The notes: generated by a model from the sequence alone, not told the origin. A DNA stretch of 64,000 nucleotides from Adiantum capillus-veneris (GCA_014529385.2 CM043944.1:172796740-172860739), one strand, 5' to 3'; positions 33,401 to 45,761 are shown, counted from the first letter of the stretch. A program made the numbers and translations.

Positions 33401-34454
33401 GTGAACTACCTCCCAAACGAGGCAATGAAGACCATGCAATTGAACTTCTTCTAGGAAGTTCCCCACCTAATAAACCTCCTTATAGAGTTTCCCAAGCTCA
33501 ACAAGAGGAGATTATGTGACAAGTGCATGAGTTAGTTGAGAAAGGCATGGTTAAGCCTAGCTCATCTCCATTTTGTTCACCCGTGTTATTAGTGCAAAAG
33601 AAAGACGACACATATTGTATGTGTGTCGACTATATAGACCTAAATAGGATCACTATCAAGAATAGGTTTTCCGTTCCACGGGTAGAAGGCCTATTTGATA
33701 AGCTACAAGGGTCGACCTATTTCAGGAGGATTGACCTAAAAGTGGCTACCATCAAATAAGGATAGTTGGTCAAGACATTGTAAAGACCGCATTTCGCACT
33801 ACGTTTGGTCTTTATGAGTACATTGTCATGCCTTTTGACTTGACCAATGCACCAGCCACATTTAACCACTTGATAGAGAAGCTATTCAGGCCTCACTGAA
33901 CCTTTACTGGGGTGATCTTTGATGATATAATAATCTAATCTAATTCATTAGACGAACACAAGCAACACCTCCAGGTAATATTTCAAGTTTTATGAGAGAA
34001 TAAACTTTATATTAATTGAAAGAAAAGTGAATTTTTCTTACAAGAGATTCGGTATTTAGGTCACATTATCTTTCAAGATGGCATCCAAATGGATCCATGA
34101 AAGCTAGAGGTAATTAAAGGATGGCCTAATCCAAGGAATTGACATGAAGTAAGAAGCTCTATAGGTATGTGTCCATACTATAGATGCTTCATAGAAAAGT
34201 TCTCACAAATTGTGGGACCATTACATGACCTAACAAAGAAAAACTTTAGGTATACATGGTCCACAAAGGAGAACAATGCTTTCGAAAAGCTTAAAGAGAA
34301 GCTTATCTCTCAACCTGTGCTTACACTACCGGATCTCTCAAAGCCATTTGAGGTCCAATGCAACGCTTGTGGTGATTGCCTTTGGAGCTGTTTTTCTCCA
34401 AGAAGGGCACACCATAGCCTATGAAAGTCAAAGGCTAGACCCTGTTGAGCAAGC
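33401..34454 (+). pseudogene. Element E reverse transcriptase and start of RNase H
   Basis: RT motifs are spread over several frames: [29 protein letters not shown], then after a frameshift GVIFDDIII with the FDD box intact, and YLGHII. Stops are numerous (for example near 33897, 33940, 34000 and 34100). The RNase H start (VQCNACGD) follows and breaks off at 34454, where foreign integrase sequence begins. It is far more decayed than RT in element C. Confidence 0.8.
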
Positions 34455-34746
34455 ATGAATGATCATAAATTCCTGCAACAAAAATTCAATCATGTCATTG
34501 AGGAAATGCGTGCCTTGATCACTCACAATTTAGATCGAAAGACCAGAGCACGTGAAAACGTTCTTGTACAAGAATTGTGATGTGGTGCAAGCATCATTTT
34601 GTTGGGTTTCCTTAGCCTCAACCCACTGGGTCAGATAATCCGTTTCCACAATAATGTATTGAGCATGTACTCTACATGTCGGTGGAGAGATAGGTCCCAC
34701 AAAGTCTAATCCCCACTTGGCAAAAGCGCGTGCTCCCATCATTCAT
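34455..34746 (-). pseudogene. antisense integrase fragment of another Ty3/gypsy element inside element E RNase H
   Basis: On the minus strand this reads MMGARAFAKWGLDFVGPI, VETDYLTQWVEAKET, a stop, then IVSDQGTHFLNDMIEFLL. These are the first two Asp blocks of a Ty3/gypsy integrase core, from a lineage unlike E; the SDQGTHFLN form resembles Tat/Athila-type elements. The plus-strand E RNase H sequence stops just before it and resumes just after it, with about seven bases lost. The fragment is bounded by a perfect 9-bp inverted repeat, ATGAATGAT (34455-34463) and ATCATTCAT (34738-34746). Confidence 0.78.
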
Positions 34747-36227
34747 CTATGAGAAGGAACTATTAGCAGATTTACATGCTCTAGACTCGTGGAAGCACTA
34801 TTTATTGGGGACTCCTTTCATTCTGCGGACGGATCATCAAAGCCTTAAGTACTTCATGACGCAGACCAAGCTGTCCGAAAAACAAATGGGGTGGGAATTT
34901 ATTTTTTTTGCAATTTCATTTTCATATTGCTCACATTGCTGGCAAGCGTAATCAAGTAGCCGATGCACTCTTAAGACGACCGAGAGTGAATGCGGTTTCC
35001 ATAGAAACTCACAATGATCTATCTTCTGTGATAGATGAGTACGCTATTGATCCCGATTTTAGAGATGTGATTTCAGCCCTTCAACTAGGGAAGAAAGAAG
35101 AACAATTTACCCTACAATATGGTTATCTTCTCTATGGCAACATTACTAACTCACTATGTGAGAAAGTAATATATGAATCTCATGCTCCTCCTCATGCGGG
35201 GCATAGGGGGATTCAGTCTACCCTCAAAGGGATAGAAACATATTTCTATTGGCCTGCCATGAAAGCTAACATTCAAGAGTATGTTTCAAAATGCGTGATA
35301 TGCCAAAAGGCAAAGTTTGATAGAGGGAAGAAACCTAGATTTCTTCAACCTTTGCCAATCCCTAATTCACCAAGGGAGAGCATATCCATGGATTTTATCT
35401 TTGGATTTCCCAATTCTATCCATGGGAATACAAGAATATGGATGGTAGTAGATAGGTTTAGCAAACAAGCACATTTCATACCTGTCAAAAATTCTATCAA
35501 AGCCCATCAAATGGCAACCCTCTTTATATCACAAATCTTCAAATACCATGGCTTGTCAATGTCTATAGTGTTGGATAGAGATTCTAGAATGACCAGTAAT
35601 TTTTGGAAGGGTCTCTTTGAGAATTTAGGTACAAGGCTAAAATCCTCTTTGGACTATCATCCCCAAACAGATGGCCAAAGTGAAATATCTAACCTAACCA
35701 TTCTTGATCTACTAAAGCTTACGTCAAAGAAGTAGATCAAAATTCCCAATGGGAGAAGTACTTATCCTTAGTGCAATATGCTTACAATAACACTGTACAT
35801 ACTTCCATGGGAAAAGCGCCTTTTGAGGTGATAGAGGGAAGATAAAAAATCCCCCTACTACTACATAGAAGATCTTTGCTTCATATGAATATAGTCAAGA
35901 CCTGCAAGAATATTTTCAAAAGATTAAGGATGCTATATCAATCTCATAGCAAAGGCAAAAGGCTGCTGCTGTGATAAGCACAAAAGATCCCTAGCCTTTA
36001 AACAAAATGATTGGGTCTTGCTTAAGTTTCCCAAGGTGCGATTAAGGCACACAACGAGAAAGACACAACAAGCAAGACAACGAGCAAGGTGCGATTAAGG
36101 CACACAACGAGCAAGAATCCTACGAGACACACAACGATTAAGGCAATCAACGAGCAAGAATCCTACGAGACACCAAAAGTACTAAGCTAAGTTAGCCAAA
36201 AGGTACTATTGTCCCTTCCAGATTCTT
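34747..36227 (+). pseudogene. Element E RNase H end and integrase
   Basis: RNase H resumes at YEKELLADLHALDSWKHYLLG and RTDHQS; a frameshift near 34900 precedes HIAHIAGKRNQVADAL. Integrase follows with a good zinc finger (ESHAPPHAGHRGI, CVICQ), Asp in VVDRFSK, Asp in VLDRDSR and Glu in DGQSE. After 35735 the frame is lost. At 36033-36160 the coding sequence for the tail has been locally duplicated. Homology ends near 36227, before the chromodomain. Confidence 0.82.
36033..36165 (+). repeat. local duplications in the element E integrase tail
   Basis: The block ggtgcgattaaggcacacaa occurs twice about 55 bp apart, and caagaatcctacgagacac twice about 43 bp apart. Elements A and C have only one copy of each at the matching place, so these are duplications within E. 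Confidence 0.75.
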
Positions 36228-37475
36228 TCACCAACAGGTGTTGTAGCATAAGAAAGGAAAAAGAAAGAATCCGAGTGTTTGTTCTCAGAAAAAGAACCCA
36301 ATCCAGCCTGTACCAGGTTCAACATTCCCAGCCTGACCACTGTGCTGTGAATCAATAGAAAGGAGTATGCATAAGTACAAAGACATACTCATGATATTTG
36401 CAGTAGCATAGTCACCCGGCCTAAGTCAGAGGTCAGTAAAGGTTTGTGATTATACATACAACCCAAACCCAAGCTTGTTTTTGTTACCATCCATCTAGAA
36501 ATAAACCAGTAAGTTAGTCTATATTCTAGTTTACTACTGAAAAAATGTGAGATAATAGAGCTGTGTTACATATTTCCAAGAGCACTCTCAAATACCATAC
36601 GTATCTTACCGTTTACTGCAACCCAGTTTCAAGGTAAAGTCCTTTTTAGAAACCTCAATAGTTTTGAAGGATTTCTATTATCACAGATAATAGACAGAGC
36701 CTGCTGTAAGAAAGATAAGAAAAACTAGAGGTTGTCTGCTGCCTGTTAGATATCCATAACCATACCAAATTCAGACCACATATGGAAGTCATATTACGTC
36801 GCAGTTCAATAATCTATTAGCCCCACTAGTGTCCAGTCAGATATTTCAGAGTTTATGCAATCAAACAGATAGTGTTAGTGTTTTTTTTAAAAAAAATCTA
36901 TTTTTAGCATGCTGTCCTGAATCAGTTATGATGACCAACAAAGTTATTTCGAAATATACAGTTATGTAACCCGAGAAAAGATAAGAATCTACAGTCGGAT
37001 GTTAGTGCCAGGAACCAAACCAACCCGTAATCAGATTATAGCAGGTTTAACCTTTCTACCCACTTGAAGTGTTATGAGCCATCAGAGGAGTTAGTGTAGG
37101 TAACTAATCATCGTATTCTGACCATTTTTAGCAGTATAGAGCTAGACAGCTATATCCAGTCAAACAACTTATTGAGGACAATGTTTATGTGTGAGTCAGG
37201 AAAACAAGCCATGGCAAGGCTTTGTACTGTGAGAAAGAAAGGCCAACCCAAGAACAAATATATAAAAGCCCTTTAAAGATTCTGCCAACTGCAGACCCAT
37301 ACCAAAGCCCGTTACTTCTATACAGACAAACCATTAGTGATTAGCTCTGATAATACAAAACAGTTAGTTAAAACCAACCGTATCTAAGCTTTCTACTCAA
37401 GTACCTTGTAGAATTATCTCTTTCAAAATCTCTACCATACCAGTAATGCCAAACCAAATATGATGTGCATCTTAC
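36228..37475 (-). other. unassigned, possible first intron of a minus-strand gene
   Basis: No retrotransposon homology and no microsatellite. If the exon at 37476-37514 is real, this is its downstream intron, truncated on the left by element E. Several pyrimidine-rich stretches ending in CAG on the minus strand could be acceptors, but no exon could be confirmed. Confidence 0.3.
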
Positions 37476-37514
37476 CTCAGAAGGTTCAGCAACTGCCTTT
37501 TTGTGAGGAGCCAT
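37476..37514 (-). CDS. candidate first coding exon (13 codons), gene unknown
   Basis: On the minus strand ATG at 37514 opens MAPHKKAVAEPSE and ends at a consensus splice donor, GAG^GTAAGA. A TATA box lies about 107 bp upstream of the ATG. The exon is phase 0. The Lys-rich MAP… start resembles those of many nuclear or ribosomal proteins but identifies none. No second exon was found, and element E cuts the locus 1.25 kb downstream, so it could be a gene relic, a chance match, or part of an unrecognised repeat. Confidence 0.35.
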
Positions 37515-37602
37515 CAGTGGTGGTTGTAATATGCTTGTGGGCAATACAAAAAAAGTACGCAGCAAACAAGAAGTACATAGCAAAAAATTGAATGAAAGCT
37601 AA

Positions 37603-37619
37603 GTGAGCCTGAGGCTCAC
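37603..37619. promoter_or_regulatory. palindrome GTGAGCCT-g-AGGCTCAC next to the TATA box
   Basis: Perfect 8-bp arms with one central base, directly downstream of the putative TATA box in minus-strand sense. It could be a protein-binding site or part of the 5' untranslated region. Confidence 0.4.
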
Positions 37620-37620
37620 C

Positions 37621-37627
37621 TTTTATA
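37621..37627 (-). promoter_or_regulatory. putative TATA box
   Basis: The minus strand reads ggcTATAAAAggtgagcc, a strong plant TATA match, suitably placed for transcription toward the candidate exon at 37514. Confidence 0.45.
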
Positions 37628-38054
37628 GCCAGGTAGGTTACCCTCCTCCTCACATAGTAAGATACACCCTATTGAGTCCGTGTCAGACATGGTGGAGCAG
37701 AAAGAAACCGACGCAGTGAGCAACCGCCACTCGATATTGTGGGACCACCAAGTCAGAGCATGGACCAGCCACATAAAATGGTCGGAGAAGCGTTGTTGCA
37801 AGCGTTGTTTGTACTGCAAAACAGAAATTCTGTTTTGGCAAGTTGGCTTTTGCCACTTATAGACAAAGCCATAGTTAGACAAGCCTGATTTTTTTTTTAT
37901 TTATACCAAAATCCCTTGGTAAGTCATAACTAGGTTAGTTTAGGTTGCCTAGCTAAGGTTGGCAAGGGGTCCTATCATAGAGTATCTAGGAAATTAGAGT
38001 TAGTGATATTGAGCTTGTTGTGACCATAGGGAGTTCATATAGTGAACAATGTGT

Positions 38055-38134
<80 letters not shown>

Positions 38135-40978
38135 TTTGTGAAATTGTGTGCATTGGTGGTCTATGCGATAGAAGCTATGCGGATGTTGTGAGTGTTGATT
38201 CATGAAGGGTATGTGTGTTTGGTCTTGGTGAGCGCATTGATTTGTGTGCAAATGGTGGTTTGTTGCTGGTGCAAATGTGTTGTTTGAAGGTGTTTTCTGA
38301 GAGGATGGGGTTGTTGTGAATACCTTGGGCTATAGAGAGGCATTTTTGTGTGTGTGTTGGGTGTGTTCCCCATTCCCCCTCTGCGGCGTAGGTTCAATAG
38401 TGGGGTTATTTTGTCACATTTTTGTAAGGTGTTGAAAAAATGATTTTGAAAAATAAAACAAATTAAATAGAAAAAGGGTCCCTTTTATTGGTGGAAAATT
38501 CATAGCTAAGGGATTTTATATATATTCCTTGAATGCACACGATATATAGGCTCTATATATAGTGACCCCCTTGAGGATCCTTTGAGATAATTTAGAATTC
38601 ATCAAGCTCAAATTAATAATTGGGAGGAGAAAATAAAGCTGCTTGGAATGATTGACTTAAAAAATGAAGGAATGGACTACCAGCTAAGAAATGCCTATAA
38701 GCTTCTAAGTTCCATGTGCTATTTTGGTGGGCATTTAAAGTAGGTTTTGGTGTGTTATCGTTACAAAAATGCCCTGTCTTGATTGTATGTAGTTGCTAGG
38801 TCCTTAAGTACATAACATTGATGAATTAAAAGCTCAGGCCGTCCACTAGGAAATATGTAAGATAGCAAGTGCAAACAAAATAAGGTATTTATGATTAGGT
38901 GCATTTACAAAAAAATGTGCCTACATAAAGGGTTTTTTAATTGACAAAGTGAACATTTTCATACATAAGGGCCAGTCCTTTTACAAAAATGCATACAGAA
39001 GGAGTACATATAATGCTTCATAATATAGAGGTAAAGGATTATTTAAATACCTCTTGTTTGTACATGCTATATGAAATTTTTACATAGCGGACTCCCATAG
39101 ATTAAAAGAAAGGGCTTCTCATAGCTAGTTGGATGTTGTCACTTCCTACATTTTGATCTCTGGCTTGTGTATGTGTCGACTATAAGCTATCTCCTTAGCT
39201 GATTGAAAATATTTTGTAGAGCTAAGCATTGCATCTTGATTGGATTACTACATATGTTAGCGGGTCATCGCAATCAGACATCTATAGCATAGCTATCTGG
39301 CACTAACATAATGTTAATACTCAAGGAAGTAACTCAGATGGGGCACACAGACTCTGTGAGGGTGTCAAACTCAAGAAGTGAACCTAGTGAACTAATCTAT
39401 CAACACAACCATCAAACCATCGTGACTCTCTAATTTGGGAAATTTGCCTATGTCCTATCGCACCGCTCTAGGTCATCGTGCCATTTTGTAGCAAGAGGTG
39501 AGAAGCATCTCAATCGATTCCATGGAGAGAATTCACAGGGGAATTAATAGCATCAAGAGAATTACCATCAGCCTGCATTATGAGAAGACAAATGTTGAGG
39601 ACCATAAAAGCTTTGAAGATCAGCACTACTCCACTTATACTAAAGACTCTAATAATACAGTAGAAGAATAATAGAGTAGAAGAAGACGCAGAGGACTTTG
39701 AATCAGATGTGGATGAGGAGAACGAGATGAAGAGTGGAAGTAGTGCCATTTCCAAAGCAACATCGTGATGATGGTGAATTCTACCAAGAGGAACATAAGG
39801 TCAAGCTTGATTTTACAATTTCTTGCTGCATCTTGCATGAAGATGCTCACAACATGAATAAATTAGAATATCATGGCTCAAAAAAATCAAGTGAAGCTAG
39901 AATAGGAACCATTTGATGTTGTCTTGGAGATGGCTACAAGCAATCCTTCTGAATCGATGTGGACTTGGAAATTTTTGCAACCAACATGCTGCCCTCCCAT
40001 GCTTTAAATTAGCACGTATCTCTGATGGAGTCATGAAGATGTCAACCTCCACCTAGACAACATGTGCATGAACTTTTGAATTGTTTGTTGAACAAAGCCT
40101 TTATCCTATCATTAAAAAAGGTTTGGGAGCTTCCTCCTCATTAAGGCTTCACTGGTAAGTTCTTGACATTGGAATGCGATTACTTTGAGGCATATGTTTT
40201 TATTTTCTATTTTATTTTAGTTTCTTCCTTGGATTTTGGTTTCTTAAAAGGTTGAAACTATGATTTATGATTTCTTGAAAAGTTTTGCAGAGCTTCCACT
40301 ACTCCAACAACTAAGGGTCAAATGCTTAAGTGTGTAGGCCATGCGTAACAATAGGATGAACCCACACACTCACATAACTCATGCAACTAGAGATACGTAT
40401 GGTACAAAGCAGTCCACATGATTCTATCAAGAAGAGTCCAATAAGAGAGTGTAGATTTCACTTGTCTAAGTGGCCTCCATCTTTGCTAAGAAAAGCAATG
40501 AGTCTACTCCTTGGTGACTGCACTTAAAAGAAGAGAGCATTCGAAGGAATAGATGAACTCACTCTTAAAACCTTCTTGATGGGGGAAATAATTCTATCTT
40601 TTGGTATTGGGATGATCTAGGCCATAGGTTGCACTACCTATATAGCTAAACCTAACCCAAGATTGAAACTAGCTAATGTCATTACCAACCCTTCTTTATT
40701 GTAAGGGTTGTTCATGAACATTGTGCAGCTTCTTATGATAGAACCAACAACACTTAATTCCATGTTTCATTTGTTCACACTTTTTCTTGAATTGATCGAT
40801 ACTTACCATTGTTCCTTTAGAGAGCTCATTAATGAGGTTTTCCAAGAGGGTTCTAAGTTAAGAGAAGCCAATTGATAGGCACCATTATTCCTTCTTCTTT
40901 GCCTACAATAGTCCAATTGGCAAACTCTTGCAACCATTCATCCATGTGCAACTCCCTTCACCATTGAGCTTATGAACT
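37628..40978. other. unassigned region with a (GA)n tract
   Basis: I recognise no coding sequence. A (GA)n microsatellite lies at 38057-38132. Short open frames near 39.5-39.9 kb lack motifs. The right end is the DNA into which the solo LTR at 40979 inserted. Confidence 0.45.
38057..38132. repeat. (GA)n microsatellite
   Basis: About 37 uninterrupted GA units. Confidence 0.97.
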
Positions 40979-41106
40979 TGTCATAAAATCTAATATCTAA
41001 CTATACCCAAATGATTATCATATTAAAGTGATCACTTAATCTGAGAGAATAACAGGAACAAGAAATAGAATATAGATATGTGCTTTAGATGCATCTCAGC
41101 ATGAGA
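40979..41106 (+). repeat. solo LTR 1, left part
   Basis: Starts TGTCATAAAATCTAATATC, the start of the element C LTR family in plus orientation, and matches it to atctcagca near 41101. It continues at 49767 after element C. The last five bases, tgaga, are the left target duplication of C. The 5 bp before it, gaact, compare with aaact after 51210. Confidence 0.85.
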
Positions 41107-42702
41107 TATAATGGAATTGGCCTATTTAACTTGAGAATAGCGGAAAGTAATGAGAGTACTTTTGAGAAATAACTTTGTGAGCATAACGGGTGAACATAAT
41201 TGAAGATAGCAACATAATCATAGCAATTAGTTACCTTGACATGAACAATACTTTTGCAAGAGAGAGAATTTAGAGAACACGACAACAGTTGAGGACCGGA
41301 TTTATGTGGAGCCGGTCCCCCCTCCAATAGGCATTTGTATTATGATTTCTCCCATTAAGAGAGACTTGTTACAATACAGTCTTTGTGGACCTAGGTGATG
41401 CAATGAAGATGGAAAGCTTCATGAATCACAAACATAACATAAAATTGAAGAAAGATTTATCTATCCCAAGCCTCAGTCCCAAGACCTCAAACACCTTCGA
41501 AGGTGGAGAGAGCTAGCAGGGAATGAGGGTAGGGAAGAGGAAGAAGAAACATTTCGTAGGAGAAAGAATTAGTTCCTCACTTATCATAACTCTTGTTGCT
41601 AGCATACATAATAGCATAGTAATGAAAAAGAAGGAGATGGAAAGCTTAAGCATTGAAGCATGGCTCTTGGTTGGATTTGCACTCCATAGCCAAGAGTGTT
41701 GGTGTAGGTTCTCAACCTCTACTTGCTTGGAGAAGGAGAGGGAGATCTTGCACTTTTCATAGCACACAATGAGAGTGTTTGTGAGTGTGTGTGGGTGAGT
41801 ATACCCCCTAAGCATCCCCCTAGCTTGCTTGGGTCGACCCCCCCTTGTAGCTCATGCTTGAAGCTCATTGGACCCCTCCAGGCCTAGCCAATCATGAGGA
41901 GGAGGCATTACAAGCAGTAGGGGTAGCCTTGAGACAAGTGTTCCCCCTTTCCCCTTTGAGAGAGACTTCTAGATAAATGCTAAATCAATTAATTAAATCT
42001 CCTAAATTACTATTGGACCCCTTGGGTGGCCAACGAATAGGCTTCAGGCATCTCATGAAGGTAAGATAGGTAGGGGCCTGACATGTGTCCCTGCTGCCTC
42101 TTCAAGCTTGGGCCTTCCTTGTGTGTGTGAGTGTGTGTTCTCTCTCTAGACCCTAGGAAAAGGGCTCGCCCCCCTCTTTGTAGAGATCCTTTTGACTTTT
42201 GGTGCTCAAGCACCTTAGTCATCAAGCATGATTAAGCACTTGGACTAGGGGGTATTCCCACAAGCATCTCAGGCAAGCTTGTCAAAGCACCTCAAGTACC
42301 TTAATCATGTAGCAAGTCAAGCACCTCAAGCATGTAGCAGATCAACCACCTCAAGCACCTTAATCAAGCACCTAAAGCACGACAAGCACCTCAAGCATGA
42401 CAAGCACCTCGACGGGTTCCCGCCTCAAGCTCAGCCCTAGCTTACCTAAGGTCAAAGGACTTTTACACACATTATTGGAGGTCTTTAATGAAGCTAACCC
42501 TAAGGTCTTATGCTCCATTGGTTAGCATTTCTTTGATAGACCATCTCTCATTTGGGCCCCTTTACCATTGGCCCCGTGTTGAGATAAATCTATAAGCACA
42601 TATCTATATCTTAACACTTGTTCCCGTTTATTCTCCCACATTAAGTGATCAATTTAATATGAGAAAATCATTTGGGTTGGTTAGATATTAGATTTTATGA
42701 CA
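41107..42702 (-). repeat. Element C 3' LTR (1596 bp)
   Basis: On the plus strand it starts TATAATGG, where the partner has TGTAATGG, and ends TTATGACA. It contains a short-unit minisatellite of caagcacct type at about 42285-42415. Confidence 0.93.
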
Positions 42703-43084
42703 TTACCTCTCTCTTGAAATCATAGTCGTCCTCGACTATGAGGTAGAAGAGATAAAGCCTTAGTCATTAGTCAATCTTACTTAGCGGGTAGAGGATCCCT
42801 TTTTACCCTACGACATCTTTCCAAGATGGATGACTAATCCATTTGGTGCTTGGGAGACATAGCTTCCGCAAGCATGTCTGCTCTTTAGTCCATTTCATTC
42901 TCCCAAAGTAGAGTGACAAATTCTACTTGGTGTTTGAGAGACGTCGTCATCACAAACATGATTCTAAGCATGCATACTAGTTAAATTTGTGTACAATTAA
43001 AAAGAGGACTAGTCTTATAAGACAAAAACATGAGTCATTTAAAAGAAATTTGTACATTTGCTTACTCTAATGTAGCATTGTAAG
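42703..43084 (-). other. Element C polypurine tract and 3' untranslated region
   Basis: The minus strand reads agagagaggtaa next to the LTR. A hairpin, catagtc/gactatg, lies at 42721-42740. Homologous to 4506-4867 of A and 63411-63780 of H. Confidence 0.65.
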
Positions 43085-43400
43085 CATTGACATGGTTCAT
43101 ACTATCCTTAAGCTGTACTCCTTGCATCCATCTAGCATCTTCAAAAGGATAATTTTTGAACTTAATAAGATACTGTCGGATAATCTTACCATGTCGTAGT
43201 ACCTTGTCTTAATGCCGAAGGACAGCTTCGGGTTGTAGCAGCTCTTCTTGGTCTTCAACTTCGGGAGGGTCTTCAATAATTGGTTCAGTTGGTGGCTCTC
43301 CTTTGTAGGGCTTAAGTAGGCTTACATGGAAGGCATTGTGTATGAGCCAATGGTTGGGAAACTTGAGTTGATAAGCCATCTCATTGATGGGCTTCAAGAT
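43085..43400 (-). pseudogene. Element C integrase tail and chromodomain
   Basis: Contains AYQLKFPNHWLIHNAFHVS and [10 protein letters not shown], an acidic linker, a TAA at 43206-43208, then the chromodomain-like YLIKFKNYPFEDARWMQ. The aromatic and acidic positions of the domain are kept. The frame is the same as gag and RT, so two compensating length changes must lie between here and 43640. Confidence 0.78.
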
Positions 43401-44500
43401 TTGGAAAGGACCATAGTATCTTTTTGCTAGTTTAGCATAATACTTTTGATGGCCCGTAGGAATTTTGCCTGTCGTTTGCCTTAGCCGAGCCTTAGGAAAC
43501 TTGAGTAAGACCCAATCATTTTCTTTGAATATTAAAGCTCTTCTGTGCTTATCAGCAGCAGCTTTTGCCTTTGTTGAGAGATGGATATAGCCTCCCTAAT
43601 CTTTTGAAAAGATTCTTGTAGGTCACGGCTATACTCATCGGTGTAGCAAGGGACTTTTAGGTCTTCCCTCAATGATCTCAAAAGGTTCTTTTCCTGTAGA
43701 AGTATGTACAGTATTATTGTTGGCATACTCTACAAGAGGTAAATACTTTTCCCATTGTGAGCATTGATCTACTTCGGTAACATAAGTCTTGAGTAGATCG
43801 AGTATCGTAAGATTGGCTATCTCACTTTGGCCATCCGTTTGTGGGTGATAGGCCGAAGAGAAATTCAATCTTGTTCCTAGATTTTCAAAGAGACCTTTCT
43901 AGAAATTACTGGTCATTCTAGGATCTCTATCTGACACGATGGATGTGGGTAATCCATGGTGCTTGAAAATCTGAGATATGAAGAGAGTTGCCATTTGATG
44001 TGCCTTAATAGTCTTTTTGACAGGAATAAAATGTGCTTGCTTGCTAAACCTGTCGACTATTGTCCATATTCCTGTATTCCCATGGATAGACTTGGGTAAT
44101 CCAAAGATGAAATCCATGGATATACTCTACCATGGTGAATTTGGAATAGGCAATGGCTGGAGTAATCCAGGTGGCTTCCCTCTATCATACTTGGTCTTTT
44201 GGCATACTACGCATTTTGATACATACTCTTGTATGTCCACTTTCATGGTAGGCCAATAGAAGTACGTCTCTACTCCTCGGAGAGTAGGTTAAATACCTCT
44301 ATGCCCCGCATATGGAGGAGCATGGGATTCATACATAACTTTCTCACGAAGGGAATGGGTAACACATAGCCTATTTCCGTGGAGAAGATAACCATCCTGC
44401 AAGGTGAATGGTTCCTCTTTCTTCCCCAAAGCAAGGGCTGACATTATGTCTCTAAAATCAGGTTCAGTAGCATACTCATCTATCATAGAAGATAGATCAT
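43401..44500 (-). pseudogene. Element C integrase
   Basis: Zinc finger with ESHAPPYAGHRGI and CVVCQ, then Asp in IVDRFSK, Asp in VSDRDPR and Glu in DGQSE, spaced by 35 residues. In-frame stops are at about 44286 (CAA to TAA), 44130 and 43896 (TGG to TAG). Near 43640 a deletion of roughly 26 bases relative to element A shifts the frame. Confidence 0.87.
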
Positions 44501-45761
44501 TGTGAGTAGCTATAGACACCGCATTAACTTTGGGTCGTCGTGAAAGTGCATCAGCAACTTGATTGTGCTTACCAGCTATGTGAGCAATATGGAAATTAAA
44601 TTGCGAAAGAAAATTTGCCCACCTCATTTGTTTGTCGGAAAGCTTGGTTTGCGTCATGAAATACTTGAGACTTTGGTGGTCGGTTCGTAGGATAAATGGA
44701 GTCCCCAATAGGTAGTGCTTCCATGTGTCTAGGGCATGTAGAACAGCTAAAAGCTCTTTCTCATAAATGCCCAAGACTCGTTCATCAATATTGAGCCTTC
44801 GGCTCTCATATTCTATGGCATGCCCTTCTTGAAGCAAAACTGCTCCAAGGCAATCACCACAAGCATCACATTGGATCTCAAATGGCTTTGAGAGATCCGG
44901 AAGCACGAGGACTGGTTGGGAAGTAAGCTTCTCTTTGAGCTTTTCAAAAGCATTTTGCTCCTTAGAAGTCCATACAAACTTAACATTCTTCTTAGTTAAG
45001 TCGTGTAGTGGTCCTGCTACTTGAGAGAATTTTGCTATGAAGCGTCTATAGTATGTGCACATACCAACAAATCTTCTTAGCTCATGTAGATTTCTTGAGT
45101 TAGGCCATGCTTTTATTACCTCTAACTTTGATGGATCCATTTGGATACCATCTTTAGAGATAATATGACCTAGGTATTGAATCTCTTGAAGGAAGAATTC
45201 GCTTTTCTTTTGGTTGAGATAAAGCTTGTTCTCCCTCAATGCTTGAAAAATCACTTGGAGATGTTGCTTATGTTCCTCCAAAGACTTGGAGTAGATGATG
45301 ATATCATCAAAGAACACTCCAGTGAATTTACGATATGGTCTAAAAATTTTCTCCATCAAACGATTGAACGTAGCTGGTGCATTAGTCAAGCCAAAAGGCA
45401 TGACTAGATATTCATAAAGACCAAACGTTGTGCGAAACGCGGTCTTTAAGATATCTTCATCCACTATCCTTATTTGATGATAGCCACTCTTAAGGTCAAT
45501 CCTACTGAAGTAGGTAGAGCCTTGTAGCTTATCAAATAGGTCCTCTACCCGAGGTACGGGAAATCTGTTTTTGATAGTGATATGGTTTAGTGCTTGATAG
45601 TCCACACACATACGGTATGAACTAGGCCTCACCATCCCTTTGTCTACCAGCTCTTGTACTTGCCTCATGATCTCCTCTTGTTGAGCTTGTGAGACTCGAT
45701 AAGGAGGCTTGTTAGGTGGTGAGCTTCCAGGAAGGAGCTCAATACGATGGTCATCATCCCC
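44501..45761 (-). pseudogene. Element C reverse transcriptase and RNase H
   Basis: An open stretch from 45668 to 44289. RT shows [28 protein letters not shown] and FFDD with both catalytic Asp (45303-45308). RNase H shows IQCDACGD, YEKELLAVLHALDTWKHYL and RTDHQS, ending with AGKHNQVADALSRR. About 16 codons present in A and E (SPFCxPVLLVQKKDGT) are missing between VRPSS and YRMCVDY, an in-frame deletion of an early RT strand likely to abolish activity. Confidence 0.9.

Larger units (their letters stand above)
20096..36227 (+). mobile_element. Element E: chromovirus interrupted by element F, 3' LTR missing
   Basis: The element comprises a 5' LTR (20096-21590), a primer site, gag (22002-22600), element F (22601-31827), and then the remaining gag, protease, RT, RNase H and integrase to about 36227. 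Homology with elements A and C ends abruptly in the integrase tail; chromodomain, purine tract and 3' LTR are absent, so no target duplication can be tested. It is more decayed than A and C, with many frameshifts. Its LTR is closest to that of element H. Confidence 0.88.

Noticed and set aside
42285-42415. Short direct repeats resembling a CRISPR array
   Set aside because: Units and spacers are the same caagcacct words, spacing is irregular, and the locus is within a plant LTR.
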